Of a stretch of DNA of 21,546 nt, positions 1 through 6,797 are shown piece after piece. The notes under the pieces were generated by a model, which was not told where the DNA came from, did not search any database, and saw only the letters and a program-made list of their open reading frames with translations. A program made the translations under genes and the position numbers. The stretch comes from Actinomycetota bacterium (lineage in GTDB: Bacteria; Actinomycetota; AC-67): assembly GCA_005883175.1 (NCBI GenBank), contig VAYV01000063.1, forward strand, positions 1-21,546. Reading direction: 5' to 3'. Numbering within the stretch: the stretch's first letter is position 1; each line of letters opens with the position of its first letter.

Positions 1-964
1 GCTCCGCAACCTCTTCGGTCGTGATCGCCTGTGGCCCGTCGCACAGCGCCGCCTCCGGCCGCGGGTGCACGTCGACCATGATCCCGTCGGCGCCCACGGC
101 CACGGCCGCGCGCGCGAGCGGCCCGACGAGCTCACGCTTCCCGCCCGAGTGCGACGGGTCCACGATGATCGGCAGGTGTGACAGGGAGTGGACCAGCGGC
201 ACCGATGAGATGTCGAGCGTGTTGCGCGTCATCGGCTCGTAGGTCCGGATGCCGCGCTCGCACAGGATGATCTCTTCGTTGCCCTGGTTCGCGATGTACT
301 CGGCGGCCATCAGCCACTCTTCGATCGTGGAGGAGAGCCCGCGTTTCAGCATCACCGGCTTGTGCAGCTTCCCGACCTCTTTCAGCAGCTCGAAGTTCTG
401 CATGTTGCGCGCGCCGATACGCAACACGTCCGAGTAGCTCGCGACCAGCTCGACGTCGGTCGTTTGAAGGACCTCCGTGACGGTCGGCATGCCGGTCTCC
501 GCGCGCATCTGCGCGAGGATCTCGAGGCCGCGCTTCGCCAGGCCTTGGAACGCGTACGGCGACGTGCGGTGCTTGTACGCGTCGCCACGAAGGATGTGCG
601 CGCCTGCCGCTTTCGCGGCGCGCGCGGACGCCATCGCCTGCTCCTCCGTTTCGATCGCGCAGGGCCCGGCGATGACGACGAACGAGTCGCGCCCGACGAT
701 GACGTCGCCGACCTGGATCTCGGTCGCCTCGGGACGGGACTCGCGCGCGACGAGCTTGTACGGCTTGCCGATGCGCATGACGCTCTCGACGCCCGACATG
801 CCGGGGATCGGCAGCGCCATGAAGCGCTCGGTATCGCCGACCAGGCCGATGATCGTGCGGTGCTTGCCGCGCGAGACGAAGGCATCGCCACCGGCGTCCT
901 CGACTATCTCGACGACGCGCGCGATATCTTCCTCGCTCGCGTTCGGGCTCATCACCACGACCAT
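1..964 (-). CDS. aroF: 3-deoxy-7-phosphoheptulonate (DAHP) synthase, C-terminus cut by window edge
   Basis: This enzyme condenses phosphoenolpyruvate and erythrose 4-phosphate, the first step of the shikimate pathway to Phe, Tyr and Trp. Translating the minus strand from 964 gives about 321 residues without a stop; family members of this type are about 338 aa, so only a short C-terminus is missing. Residues 1-70 resemble the N-terminal ferredoxin-like regulatory domain of Thermotoga-type DAHP synthases. The catalytic barrel then shows VIAGPCAIE, RTSPYAFQGL, TEVLQ, IGARNMQNF, LKRGLSSTIEEWL, CERGIRTYEP and VDPSHSGGKR. The ATG at 964 is supported by AAGGAG at 976-971, six bases upstream. The gene sits behind a leader-peptide attenuator. 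The assignment is secure; which aromatic amino acid inhibits the enzyme cannot be read from the sequence. Confidence 0.95.
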   Translation of the reverse strand, partial: MVVVMSPNASEEDIARVVEIVEDAGGDAFVSRGKHRTIIGLVGDTERFMALPIPGMSGVESVMRIGKPYKLVARESRPEATEIQVGDVIVGRDSFVVIAGPCAIETEEQAMASARAAKAAGAHILRGDAYKHRTSPYAFQGLAKRGLEILAQMRAETGMPTVTEVLQTTDVELVASYSDVLRIGARNMQNFELLKEVGKLHKPVMLKRGLSSTIEEWLMAAEYIANQGNEEIILCERGIRTYEPMTRNTLDISSVPLVHSLSHLPIIVDPSHSGGKRELVGPLARAAVAVGADGIMVDVHPRPEAALCDGPQAITTEEVAE

Positions 965-993
965 GGCGTTCTCCTTATCTGTTCCGACCCTTA

Positions 994-1026
994 CAAGCAA
1001 AAGGCCCCGGGGTCCTCACCCGGGGC
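994..1026 (-). terminator. Intrinsic terminator hairpin of the aroF attenuator
   Basis: On the minus strand GCCCCGGG (1026-1019) pairs with CCCGGGGC (1011-1004) around a 7-base loop, followed by CTTTTGCTTG. It lies between the leader-peptide stop and the aroF ribosome binding site, so it can end transcription before aroF. The T-run is only four bases. The left arm (1030-1019) can instead pair with an upstream segment at 1069-1056, which would prevent terminator formation. Confidence 0.75.
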
Positions 1027-1047
1027 TTCGGTTCTGCGGCCTGCTCC

Positions 1048-1107
1048 TTACAGAGCGAAGGCCCCCGGGTGGCCGGAGGTGCCGAAGAACCAGAAATACC
1101 GCTTCAT
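1048..1107 (-). CDS. Aromatic-rich leader peptide (19 aa) controlling aroF
   Basis: The minus strand from 1107 reads MKRYFWFFGTSGHPGAFAL and stops at TAA (1050-1048). Residues 4-8 are Tyr-Phe-Trp-Phe-Phe, the products of the pathway that aroF opens. The peptide is followed by alternative hairpins: codons 13-18 (1069-1056, CCCGGGGGCCTTCG) can pair with 1030-1019 (CGAAGCCCCGGG), which otherwise forms the terminator. Ribosomes stalled at codons 4-8 would leave 1069-1056 free to form the antiterminator. Ribosomes reaching the stop codon would cover it and allow termination. No Shine-Dalgarno sequence precedes the ATG, which lies about five bases after the predicted transcript start, so translation is probably leaderless. 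The family resemblance is to classic trp/phe leaders; the mechanism is inferred. Confidence 0.8.
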   Translation of the reverse strand: MKRYFWFFGTSGHPGAFAL

Positions 1108-1117
1108 CGTGGGCGGA

Positions 1118-1146
1118 ATGGTAGGGGGGCCATTCCGGCGTGTCAA
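1118..1146 (-). promoter_or_regulatory. aroF promoter
   Basis: On the minus strand TTGACA (1146-1141) and TACCAT (1123-1118) are separated by 17 bases, a good housekeeping-sigma promoter. The predicted start is near 1112-1110, just ahead of the leader-peptide ATG at 1107. A perfect 8-bp inverted repeat (1114-1121 with 1130-1137) overlaps the -10 region and spacer. It could be an operator or coincidence. Confidence 0.7.
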
Positions 1147-1321
1147 TGCGGTCGCCGCGAAAAGCCTGCTCAAAGAATGCCCGAATGGACGTCGTGGGAG
1201 GTTCAACCCACGGGCTAGCCTCGGTTAGTCATCCCTAAAGATGGTCACGGTGCTCCATTACTAGATGAGTCTTGAGCGCCGAGTCAGTCGTTGTAAGGGA
1301 GAGACGAGGGAGATCGGTTCG
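1147..1321. other. Intergenic stretch without a recognised gene
   Basis: This is the part of the 965-1321 gap upstream of the aroF promoter. I see no RNA gene, convincing ORF or strong hairpin. An ATG at 1265 extends the following plus-strand ORF upstream, but its codons lack the GC-rich third positions seen from 1322 onward. Confidence 0.4.
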
Positions 1322-1585
1322 ATGGACAACACGGATCAGGTTCTCGGGACCAGGGCCCTGTGGGGCAAGGTCGGATACTCCGGAGAGGCTTACGCTCCGA
1401 GCGAGGGAACCTACCCGGGCATCGACGCGATCGGCCTCCTCTGGACCACCGTCGCAGACTCCGGCACCCACCCGATGCCGGGAAGCGGCGCCGAGCTGGC
1501 CAACCTCACGCCGCTCGTCATGGCTGCGCTGTACGACATCGGCTTCGCGTGGGAAGCCGGCCCGCTGACCTCCTGGAGCAACTGA
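1322..1585 (+). CDS. Hypothetical protein, 87 aa, possibly a remnant of a larger protein
   Basis: I do not recognise this protein. From ATG 1322 the third codon positions are almost all G or C, as in the neighbouring genes, so it is probably truly coding. GAGGGAG at 1306-1312 gives a ribosome binding site nine bases upstream. The protein has no signal peptide or membrane segment. The C-terminal part, with LTPLVMAALYDIGF, recalls the ends of leishmanolysin-like or related secreted metalloproteases, where such a segment closes the catalytic domain; no HExxH is present. If that resemblance is real, this is a remnant of a longer gene. A longer minus-strand ORF across the same bases looks like a shadow. 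Confidence 0.45.
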   Translation: MDNTDQVLGTRALWGKVGYSGEAYAPSEGTYPGIDAIGLLWTTVADSGTHPMPGSGAELANLTPLVMAALYDIGFAWEAGPLTSWSN

Positions 1586-1586
1586 G

Positions 1587-1649
1587 ATGCGCTTCCTCGG
1601 CATCCTGCTCGACCTCGCGGCCCGCCGCCGCGTGCGTCGCGCGCGCTAA
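1587..1649 (+). CDS. Possible micro-ORF (20 aa), Arg-rich end
   Basis: An ATG one base after the stop of the 87-aa ORF opens a 20-codon frame, MRFLGILLDLAARRRVRRAR. It has a short hydrophobic start and a basic tail. It has no ribosome binding site of its own and would depend on coupled translation. It ends just before the convergent transporter gene. It may be chance. Confidence 0.2.
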   Translation: MRFLGILLDLAARRRVRRAR

Positions 1650-1652
1650 GCG

Positions 1653-2528
1653 CTACACCACCTCTTCGCTCGGAGCGAACAGCTCCGCAACCAAGATCCC
1701 CGCCACGATCAACACCGCACCGGCGTATCCGCGCGCGCCCAAACGGTCGTCCGCGACCAGATACCCGAAGATCCCCGCGAACACCGGCTCCGCCGTCAGG
1801 ATCACGGCCGTACGCGTGGGGGGGATCTCCTTCTGCGCGCGCGTCTGCACTAAGAACGCGAGCGCCGTGGCCAAGATGCCGGTGAGAACGATGCCGAACC
1901 ATGTGCCGGCGTCGGGATGCCCGAGGTTGTGCTCGCCGACGGCGGTCCACGCGAGTGCCAAGAGGGCCGCTGTGGCGATCTGGACGGCGGTGAAGCGCAA
2001 CGCCGGGATGTCCTTTCCCAACCGCGCGATCAAAAGGATATGGACGGCGAACGTGATTGCCGTCATGACTTCGAGCGCGTCACCCTTGCGCAGATGGAAG
2101 CCCGACGGCATGGCAAGCAGGACGAGCCCCCCCGTCGCCAGGACCACGCCGAGGCCGGCCGCGTTCGACGGGAGCCGGCGGAAGACGATCGTGCCGATCA
2201 CCGGCGTGAAGACGACGAACATGCCGGTGATGAACCCGGCGTTCGACGCGGTCGTGTACTGCAGCCCGACCGTCTGGAACGCGTAGCCGGCGAAGAGGGC
2301 GAAGCCGGTGATCGCGCCGAGCTGGAGCTCGCGCTTCGTGAGACCTCGGAAGGCGCCGATGATCGCGAGCACCCCTGTGGCCAGAGCGAAGCGGATCCCG
2401 ATGAACAGGAAGGGTGGCATGCGCGCGACCGCATCTTTCACGACCGTGAACGTGGCGCCCCAGATGACGGCAACGCCGATAAGAGCAAGCTCCCAGCGAT
2501 AGCGTTCGAGGCTGTTGCGCGCGCGCAC
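1653..2528 (-). CDS. EamA / DMT-superfamily transporter, 10 membrane segments
   Basis: This is an inner-membrane permease of the drug/metabolite transporter superfamily; the substrate cannot be told. The 291 residues hold about ten hydrophobic helices in two EamA repeats. The first repeat starts with LALIGVAVIWGATFTVVK and includes SNAGFITGMFVVFTPVIG. The second includes EVMTAITFAVHILLIAR and TRTAVILTAEPVFAGIFGYL, typical of helix pairs in this family. Length matches the family (about 290-300 aa). The start at 2528 is GTG, with GGAG directly against it rather than spaced, so the true start is uncertain by a few codons. It follows the kinase locus by 22 bases on the same strand and is probably co-transcribed with it. 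Confidence 0.88.
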   Translation of the reverse strand: MRARNSLERYRWELALIGVAVIWGATFTVVKDAVARMPPFLFIGIRFALATGVLAIIGAFRGLTKRELQLGAITGFALFAGYAFQTVGLQYTTASNAGFITGMFVVFTPVIGTIVFRRLPSNAAGLGVVLATGGLVLLAMPSGFHLRKGDALEVMTAITFAVHILLIARLGKDIPALRFTAVQIATAALLALAWTAVGEHNLGHPDAGTWFGIVLTGILATALAFLVQTRAQKEIPPTRTAVILTAEPVFAGIFGYLVADDRLGARGYAGAVLIVAGILVAELFAPSEEVV

Positions 2529-2550
2529 TCCGGTGGAGGCTACACGCGGG

Positions 2551-3297
2551 TCAGCAGGTCGTGCCGTACCCCATCACGACGTTGACCGTGGAACCTTTGG
2601 GCACGTCGGCGCCGGCGACCGGATCTTGGTCAACGACCCGCTTCGTGTCGCCCGAGAGCCCTTGGAAGTTCCCTTTCAACCCTGCGTGGTTGAGCGCGTC
2701 CTGGGCCTGCTTGCGCGTCATGCACAAGAGGTTGGGAACCTTGACGGGAGGCGGCCCGGTGCTAACGGTCAGCGTGACCGTCGATCCATTGGCCAGTTTG
2801 GTCCCCGCGTTCGGACTCTGCGAGATCACGTTGCCCTTCGGCACCCTCTCGCTCATCGTTTGCTTCACGGAGACGACGAACCCGGCTGTCTCCAGCGCAT
2901 TCGTCGCGTCGGCCTGAGACTTCTTGGTGACGTCGGGAACCGCGACGAGATTTGGACCGGTCGAGACGGTCAGTGTGATCGTCGTTCCCTTGGGGACGAT
3001 GGCGTCCGCGCTCGGGTCTTGATCGATGACGCGGCCCTTCCTCACCGTGTCGCTGAAGGCATCGACCTTCATGACCTTGAAACCGGCCGCTGTGAGTTGC
3101 TGCTGGGCGTAACTGAACAACATGAGCTTCACGCGGGGGACGGTGACCGTGACGGGTCCGTTGGAGATGTAGAGCGTGATCGTCGATCCTTTGGCCGCCT
3201 TGGCCCCCTCTCGCGGCACCTGGCAGATCACGTTTCCGGCCGTGACCGTCGCGTTGAACTGGTTTTGTGTCGAGATCTTGAACCCGCGCGCAGTCAA
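2551..3297 (-). CDS. PASTA-domain part of the frame-broken Ser/Thr kinase
   Basis: This stretch encodes the extracellular sensor of the kinase upstream, but in another frame. From 3297 it reads LTARGFKIST and then runs through the remaining part of one PASTA domain and three full ones, beginning near VTVPRVK, VAVPDVT and VKVPNLL. It ends at TGC-TGA (Cys, stop) at 2551. PASTA domains bind muropeptides or lipid II in PknB-type kinases. The first domain lacks its opening strand and helix, about 18-20 residues, which normally lie between the membrane segment and the GF motif. The frame is open further upstream to 3414, but that extension only shadows the kinase. Without a frameshift this part would not be translated with the kinase. 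Confidence 0.75.
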   Translation of the reverse strand: MTARGFKISTQNQFNATVTAGNVICQVPREGAKAAKGSTITLYISNGPVTVTVPRVKLMLFSYAQQQLTAAGFKVMKVDAFSDTVRKGRVIDQDPSADAIVPKGTTITLTVSTGPNLVAVPDVTKKSQADATNALETAGFVVSVKQTMSERVPKGNVISQSPNAGTKLANGSTVTLTVSTGPPPVKVPNLLCMTRKQAQDALNHAGLKGNFQGLSGDTKRVVDQDPVAGADVPKGSTVNVVMGYGTTC

Positions 3298-4339
3298 CGG
3301 CGATGACGTAGATCGTTGCCGCGATGACGGACAGCAGCAGAAGGAGGGCCAGCCAGCGCGGGCGGCGCAGGTCTCTCTTCTGTTTTGAACGTCTCGCCGG
3401 TCCTTCGGCCCCACCGCCGCGCCGCTGCACCGCGATCGTCTCTTGGCCCACGATCGGGATCGCTTGCGTGTGGTGCACCAGGCCGCCGATGTCTCCGGTG
3501 TCCGACCGCGGCGCCTGCTCGCGCAGCGCTTCCACCATCTGGCCGGCCGTCGCGAATCGGGACGAGGCTGCTCGACCCGTCGCGCGCGCGACGATCACGT
3601 CGAGCTCGCGCGGAACGCCGGGGTTGATGCTCATCGCCGAAGGCACGTCCTCAGCGACGCGCTTGTACGCGACGACGACGGGGGAGTCGCCGCCGAACGG
3701 CAGCTTCCCCGTCAGCATCTCGAACAGCACGATCCCCAGCGAGTAGATGTCGGCGCGGTGGTCGACGGTCTCGCCTTGGACCTGCTCGGGCGCGAGATAG
3801 GCGGCCGTGCCCATCAGCACGTTGGCTTGCGTCGCGCGCGACTCGGCCAGCGCGCGCGACAGGCCGAAGTCTGCGACCTTCACGACGCCGTCGGTCGTGA
3901 TGAGGATGTTCTCGGGCTTGATGTCTCGGTGCATCAGGCCGTTGCGGCGGGCATGCTCGAGCGCAGACGCGACCTGCAGCGCGATGCGCGCGGCCACGTC
4001 GGGCCGGAGCACGTGGCGCGCGGAGAGGATCTCGCGCAGGTTCTGGCCGTCGACGAACTCCATCGCCATGTACGGCTGGCCGTTCTCGTAGCCGAAGTCG
4101 AAGACCTGGACGATGTTGGGATGCGACAGGCGCGCGGCGTTCGTGGCTTCCGCTTTGAACTTCGCGACGAACTCGGGGTCGTCGCCTCCGTTCTTCAACA
4201 CCTTCACCGCGACGGTGCGGTCCAGGACTTTGTCGCGCGCACGATAGACGGCGCCCATACCGCCGGAGGCGATAAGGCCGGTTATCTCGTAACGGTCACC
4301 GATAAGCCCGGCGACCATCCGGTCCGGGGAAGCGCTCAT
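2762..4339 (-). CDS. PknB-like Ser/Thr protein kinase, frame disrupted after the membrane segment
   Basis: A membrane-anchored Hanks-type kinase. Residues 17-280 form the kinase domain: glycine loop ASGGMGAVY (24-32), ATP-binding Lys46, catalytic HRDIKPEN with Asp139, and DFG at 157-159. All catalytic residues are present. One membrane segment follows (about 327-346, in WLALLLLLSVIAATIYVIAV). Residues 1-349 are convincing. After Asp349, near 3293-3297, the frame runs into unrelated Arg/His-rich sequence to a stop at 2762, while genuine PASTA domains continue in the other frame. As written, the product is a kinase with a nonsense tail. In Actinomycetota such kinases regulate cell wall synthesis and division. 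Start: ATG 4339, no strong ribosome binding site; Met8 is an alternative. Confidence 0.85.
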   Translation of the reverse strand: MSASPDRMVAGLIGDRYEITGLIASGGMGAVYRARDKVLDRTVAVKVLKNGGDDPEFVAKFKAEATNAARLSHPNIVQVFDFGYENGQPYMAMEFVDGQNLREILSARHVLRPDVAARIALQVASALEHARRNGLMHRDIKPENILITTDGVVKVADFGLSRALAESRATQANVLMGTAAYLAPEQVQGETVDHRADIYSLGIVLFEMLTGKLPFGGDSPVVVAYKRVAEDVPSAMSINPGVPRELDVIVARATGRAASSRFATAGQMVEALREQAPRSDTGDIGGLVHHTQAIPIVGQETIAVQRRGGGAEGPARRSKQKRDLRRPRWLALLLLLSVIAATIYVIAVDCARVQDLDTKPVQRDGHGRKRDLPGAARGGQGGQRIDDHALHLQRTRHGHRPPREAHVVQLRPAATHSGRFQGHEGRCLQRHGEEGPRHRSRPERGRHRPQGNDDHTDRLDRSKSRRGSRRHQEVSGRRDECAGDSRVRRLREANDEREGAEGQRDLAESERGDQTGQWIDGHADR

Positions 4340-4398
4340 CTCGGGAAAGTGTACGGCCGGTATGTCGAGGGGAAATGCAAGCAGGAAGCCCTTCCAGC

Positions 4399-4417
4399 AC
4401 CGGAGATAGACTCCGGT
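4399..4417 (+). promoter_or_regulatory. Perfect inverted repeat before the 115-aa ORF
   Basis: ACCGGAG (4399-4405) and CTCCGGT (4411-4417) form a perfect 7-bp inverted repeat with a 5-base spacer, ending six bases before the ATG at 4423. It lies in the 83-bp divergent region with the kinase gene. It may be an operator or an RNA hairpin masking the start. No Shine-Dalgarno sequence is otherwise visible. Confidence 0.4.
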
Positions 4418-4422
4418 CCTAG

Positions 4423-4770
4423 ATGACCACCGCCGAGGAGTTCGAATCCGACCTGATCGCGCTCGGATTCCGGCTGACGCAGGACCGCGGGACCGGAATC
4501 ATCCAGTACGCGCGACAAGTAAGCGATTGGTTGACGTATTGGGTTCATTGGAATGTGGACGAGCAGCATGTGCTCTTCACCTGGGAGCATGCCATAGGGG
4601 AGTACATGAGCGCGAACAGCCTGCAAATAGGCGCAAATGAAGAGCTCAATCAGTTCCTGTTCCCCAAATACGACGCGCGCGGGCCGCAGGACATCGCCTT
4701 CGTCGTGCAAGAGATGGACCGGGCGGAGGACATGCTCCATCAGGTCAACCTGCTCGCGGGAACGTCCTGA
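4423..4770 (+). CDS. Hypothetical protein, 115 aa
   Basis: I do not recognise a family. The protein is soluble, acidic and rich in aromatic residues, with short beta-strand-like runs such as YWVHWNV and HVLFTWEH and a helical C-terminus (DIAFVVQEMDRAEDMLHQVN). There is no signal peptide or membrane helix. The pattern is that of a small alpha/beta cytosolic protein, but I infer no function. Base use is less GC-rich than in its neighbours, with AT-ending codons around 4515-4640, which could mean more recent arrival. It is divergent from the kinase and about 20 bases upstream of the TPP riboswitch, but probably has its own promoter. Confidence 0.7.
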   Translation: MTTAEEFESDLIALGFRLTQDRGTGIIQYARQVSDWLTYWVHWNVDEQHVLFTWEHAIGEYMSANSLQIGANEELNQFLFPKYDARGPQDIAFVVQEMDRAEDMLHQVNLLAGTS

Positions 4771-4792
4771 CGGCGGCGGGGTAGGATTGATG

Positions 4793-4884
4793 CGCACGGG
4801 GAGCTCGGGCAACCGGGCTGAGAGGCCGCCAGATCGCGGCGGCGACCCGCGAACCTGATCCCGGTAATGCGGGCGGAGGGAGCG
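4793..4884 (+). ncRNA. TPP riboswitch (THI element)
   Basis: The leader of thiG contains the conserved parts of the thiamin pyrophosphate aptamer in order: ACGGGGAGC, CGGGCTGAGAGG (4812-4824), GACCCGCGAACCTGATC (4844-4860) and GGTAATGCGGGCGGAGGGA (4863-4881). The 3' strand of the closing helix, GGAGGGAG, is also the thiG ribosome binding site. Ligand binding should therefore hide it and repress translation. The variable P3 arm is CCGCC-AGATC-GCGGCGG-like and short. No separate terminator is visible, which favours translational control. Confidence 0.93.
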
Positions 4885-5664
4885 ATGAACGGCAAGCTCG
4901 AGATCGCGGGGCGCGCGTTCGCGTCCCGCCTCATCGTCGGCACCGGGAAGTTCGCGAGCGGCGACGCGATGCGCGCGGCATTGGACGCGAGCGGAACCGA
5001 GCTCGTCACCGTCGCCTTGCGCCGCGTCGATCTCGACGCCAGCGGCGGCCCCGACATCCTCGAGTTCATCGACCGCGACCGGTACCTGTTGCTGCCGAAC
5101 ACGTCCGGCGCGATCGACGCGGCGGAGGCGGTGCGGTTGGCGCGGCTCGCGCGCGCGATGGGGCTCCCCGATTGGGTGAAGCTGGAGGTGACGCCGGACC
5201 CGCGCTACCTGTTGCCGGATCCCGTCGAAACGTTGAAAGCGGCCGAGCAGCTTGTGGCCGACGGTTTCACCGTCTTGCCGTATTGCAGCGCCGATCCGGT
5301 GCTCTGCAAGCACTTGGAAGAAGCCGGGTGCGCAACCGTGATGCCGCTCGGATCATGGATCGGATCCAACCAAGGTCTGCGCACGCGCGACGCGATCAAG
5401 ATCATCGTCGAGCAGGCCTCTGTACCGGTGGTGGTCGACGCCGGACTGGGTGCGCCGTCGCACGCGGCCGCCGCGATGGAGATGGGCGTCGACGCCGTCT
5501 TGGTCAACACGGCGATCGCCGTCGCGCGCGACCCGGCCGAGATGGCGCGCGCGTTCCGCGATGCGGTCGACGCAGGGCGGCGCGCCTTCGAGGCGGGGCT
5601 GGCACCGATGCACGATGAGGCCGAGGCGTCGTCGCCGCTCACCGGCTTCCTGGATCCACAGTGA
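4885..5664 (+). CDS. thiG: Thiazole synthase
   Basis: ThiG forms the thiazole phosphate of thiamin from 1-deoxyxylulose 5-phosphate, dehydroglycine and ThiS thiocarboxylate. The 259 residues match the family length. Visible motifs are RLIVGTGKF at the start, LPNTSGA, VKLEV with Lys99 as the expected Schiff-base lysine, PYCSADPVLCKHLEEAGC, MPLGSWIGSNQG and VDAGLGAPSHAA with GVDAVLVNTAIA. I chose ATG 4885, five bases after GGAGGGA. An in-frame ATG at 4867 lies inside the riboswitch and has no binding site. It is the first gene of thiGHSE. Confidence 0.95.
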   Translation: MNGKLEIAGRAFASRLIVGTGKFASGDAMRAALDASGTELVTVALRRVDLDASGGPDILEFIDRDRYLLLPNTSGAIDAAEAVRLARLARAMGLPDWVKLEVTPDPRYLLPDPVETLKAAEQLVADGFTVLPYCSADPVLCKHLEEAGCATVMPLGSWIGSNQGLRTRDAIKIIVEQASVPVVVDAGLGAPSHAAAAMEMGVDAVLVNTAIAVARDPAEMARAFRDAVDAGRRAFEAGLAPMHDEAEASSPLTGFLDPQ

Positions 5665-6797
5665 CCTTCGCGGAGATCCTTGAACGCACACCCGTACGGG
5701 AGCTGGGCGCGTTCGCGATGCGCGCCACCGATCTGGATGTCTCTCGCGCTTTGGCCAAACCTGCTGGTTCTCGAGATCTCGAAGACTTCGCCGCGCTGAT
5801 CGGGCCGGTTGCGGCTGCTCGGATCGAACAGCTGGCGCGCGCATCGCACGCGCTCACGCTTCGGCGCTTCGGGCGCACGGTGCACATGTACGCGCCGCTG
5901 TACCTGTCCAACGAGTGCCTGACGACGTGCACCTACTGCGGCTTCGCGAAGGGCTTGCCGATCGCGCGCAAGACGCTGTCGGTCGCGCAGTCCCTGCGCG
6001 AAGGGGAGTTCCTGCGCGCGCGCGGCTACCGGCACGTGCTGCTGCTCACCGGCGAGCACCAGAAGCTGACAGGCGTCGACTTCCTCTGCGAGCACGTGGC
6101 CGCGTTGCGGGCGCTGTTCCCGCAGATCTCGCTCGAGGTCCAGGTCTGGAACGAGGACGAGTACCGAAGGCTGGCCGCCGCCGGCGTGGACGGCGTCGTG
6201 ATCTACCAAGAGACGTACGACCCCGATTCCTACGCGCGCTTCCACGTCGCCGGGAAGAAGCGCGACTACGAGTTCCGGTTGGGCGGGCCCGAGCGGGCCG
6301 CCCGCGCCGGCATCCGCCGGCTCGGCATCGGCGCGTTGCTCGGGCTGCACGAGCCGTGGCGAGAAGACGCCGTCGCGCTCGCGGCGCACGCATTGCATCT
6401 GCTGAAGGTGGCGTGGCGGCAGGAGCTCGCGGTCAGCGTGCCGCGTATCCGGCCGAGCGCCAGCGGATATTCGCCCGAGCACCCTGTCGCGGACACCGAG
6501 CTCGCCCAACTCATATGCGCTTTGCGATTGGTGCTGCCCGACACCGGGATCGTGATGAGCACCCGTGAAGCGCCGGGCTTCCGCGACGCGCTGGTGCCGC
6601 TAGGCGTTACGCACACGAGCGCGGGCTCGCACACCGATCCGGGCGGATACACCGAGCCCGGTGAGGCAGAGGGTCAGTTCGAGGTCGACGACACACGCGC
6701 GCCCCAGGAGGTCGCAGATGCACTGCGTGCCCTGGGGTACGAGCCGGTATGGAAGGACTGGGATGCCGCGATGCGCGCGGAGATGGCCGAGATCTGA
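5661..6797 (+). CDS. thiH: 2-iminoacetate synthase (radical SAM tyrosine lyase)
   Basis: ThiH cleaves tyrosine by radical S-adenosylmethionine chemistry to dehydroglycine and p-cresol, feeding ThiG. The 378 residues fit the family. The iron-sulfur cluster motif is C86-LTT-C90-TY-C93, followed by GFAKGLPIARKTLS. Later motifs include LLLTGEHQKLTG, VYQETYD-like YQETYDPDSY, LGIGALLGLHEPW and VSVPRIRPS, all typical of ThiH. GTG 5661 overlaps the thiG stop (GTGA). This is the route common in anaerobes and enterobacteria; the oxygen-dependent ThiO is usual in studied Actinomycetota, and no thiO is seen here. Confidence 0.95.
   Translation: MTFAEILERTPVRELGAFAMRATDLDVSRALAKPAGSRDLEDFAALIGPVAAARIEQLARASHALTLRRFGRTVHMYAPLYLSNECLTTCTYCGFAKGLPIARKTLSVAQSLREGEFLRARGYRHVLLLTGEHQKLTGVDFLCEHVAALRALFPQISLEVQVWNEDEYRRLAAAGVDGVVIYQETYDPDSYARFHVAGKKRDYEFRLGGPERAARAGIRRLGIGALLGLHEPWREDAVALAAHALHLLKVAWRQELAVSVPRIRPSASGYSPEHPVADTELAQLICALRLVLPDTGIVMSTREAPGFRDALVPLGVTHTSAGSHTDPGGYTEPGEAEGQFEVDDTRAPQEVADALRALGYEPVWKDWDAAMRAEMAEI

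Noticed and set aside
1235..1603. 122-aa minus-strand frame opposite the 87-aa ORF
   Set aside because: Third codon positions favour the plus strand and the minus product has no motif.
3285..3310. Programmed frameshift in the kinase gene
   Set aside because: No slippery heptamer suited to the shift is evident, and part of PASTA 1 is missing as well, which a frameshift would not explain.
3443..4426. 327-aa plus-strand frame over the kinase
   Set aside because: Opposes the intact kinase domain and has no recognisable features.
5205..6509. 434-aa minus-strand frame over thiG/thiH
   Set aside because: Shadow of two strongly conserved genes; composition is typical of a reverse-frame artefact.
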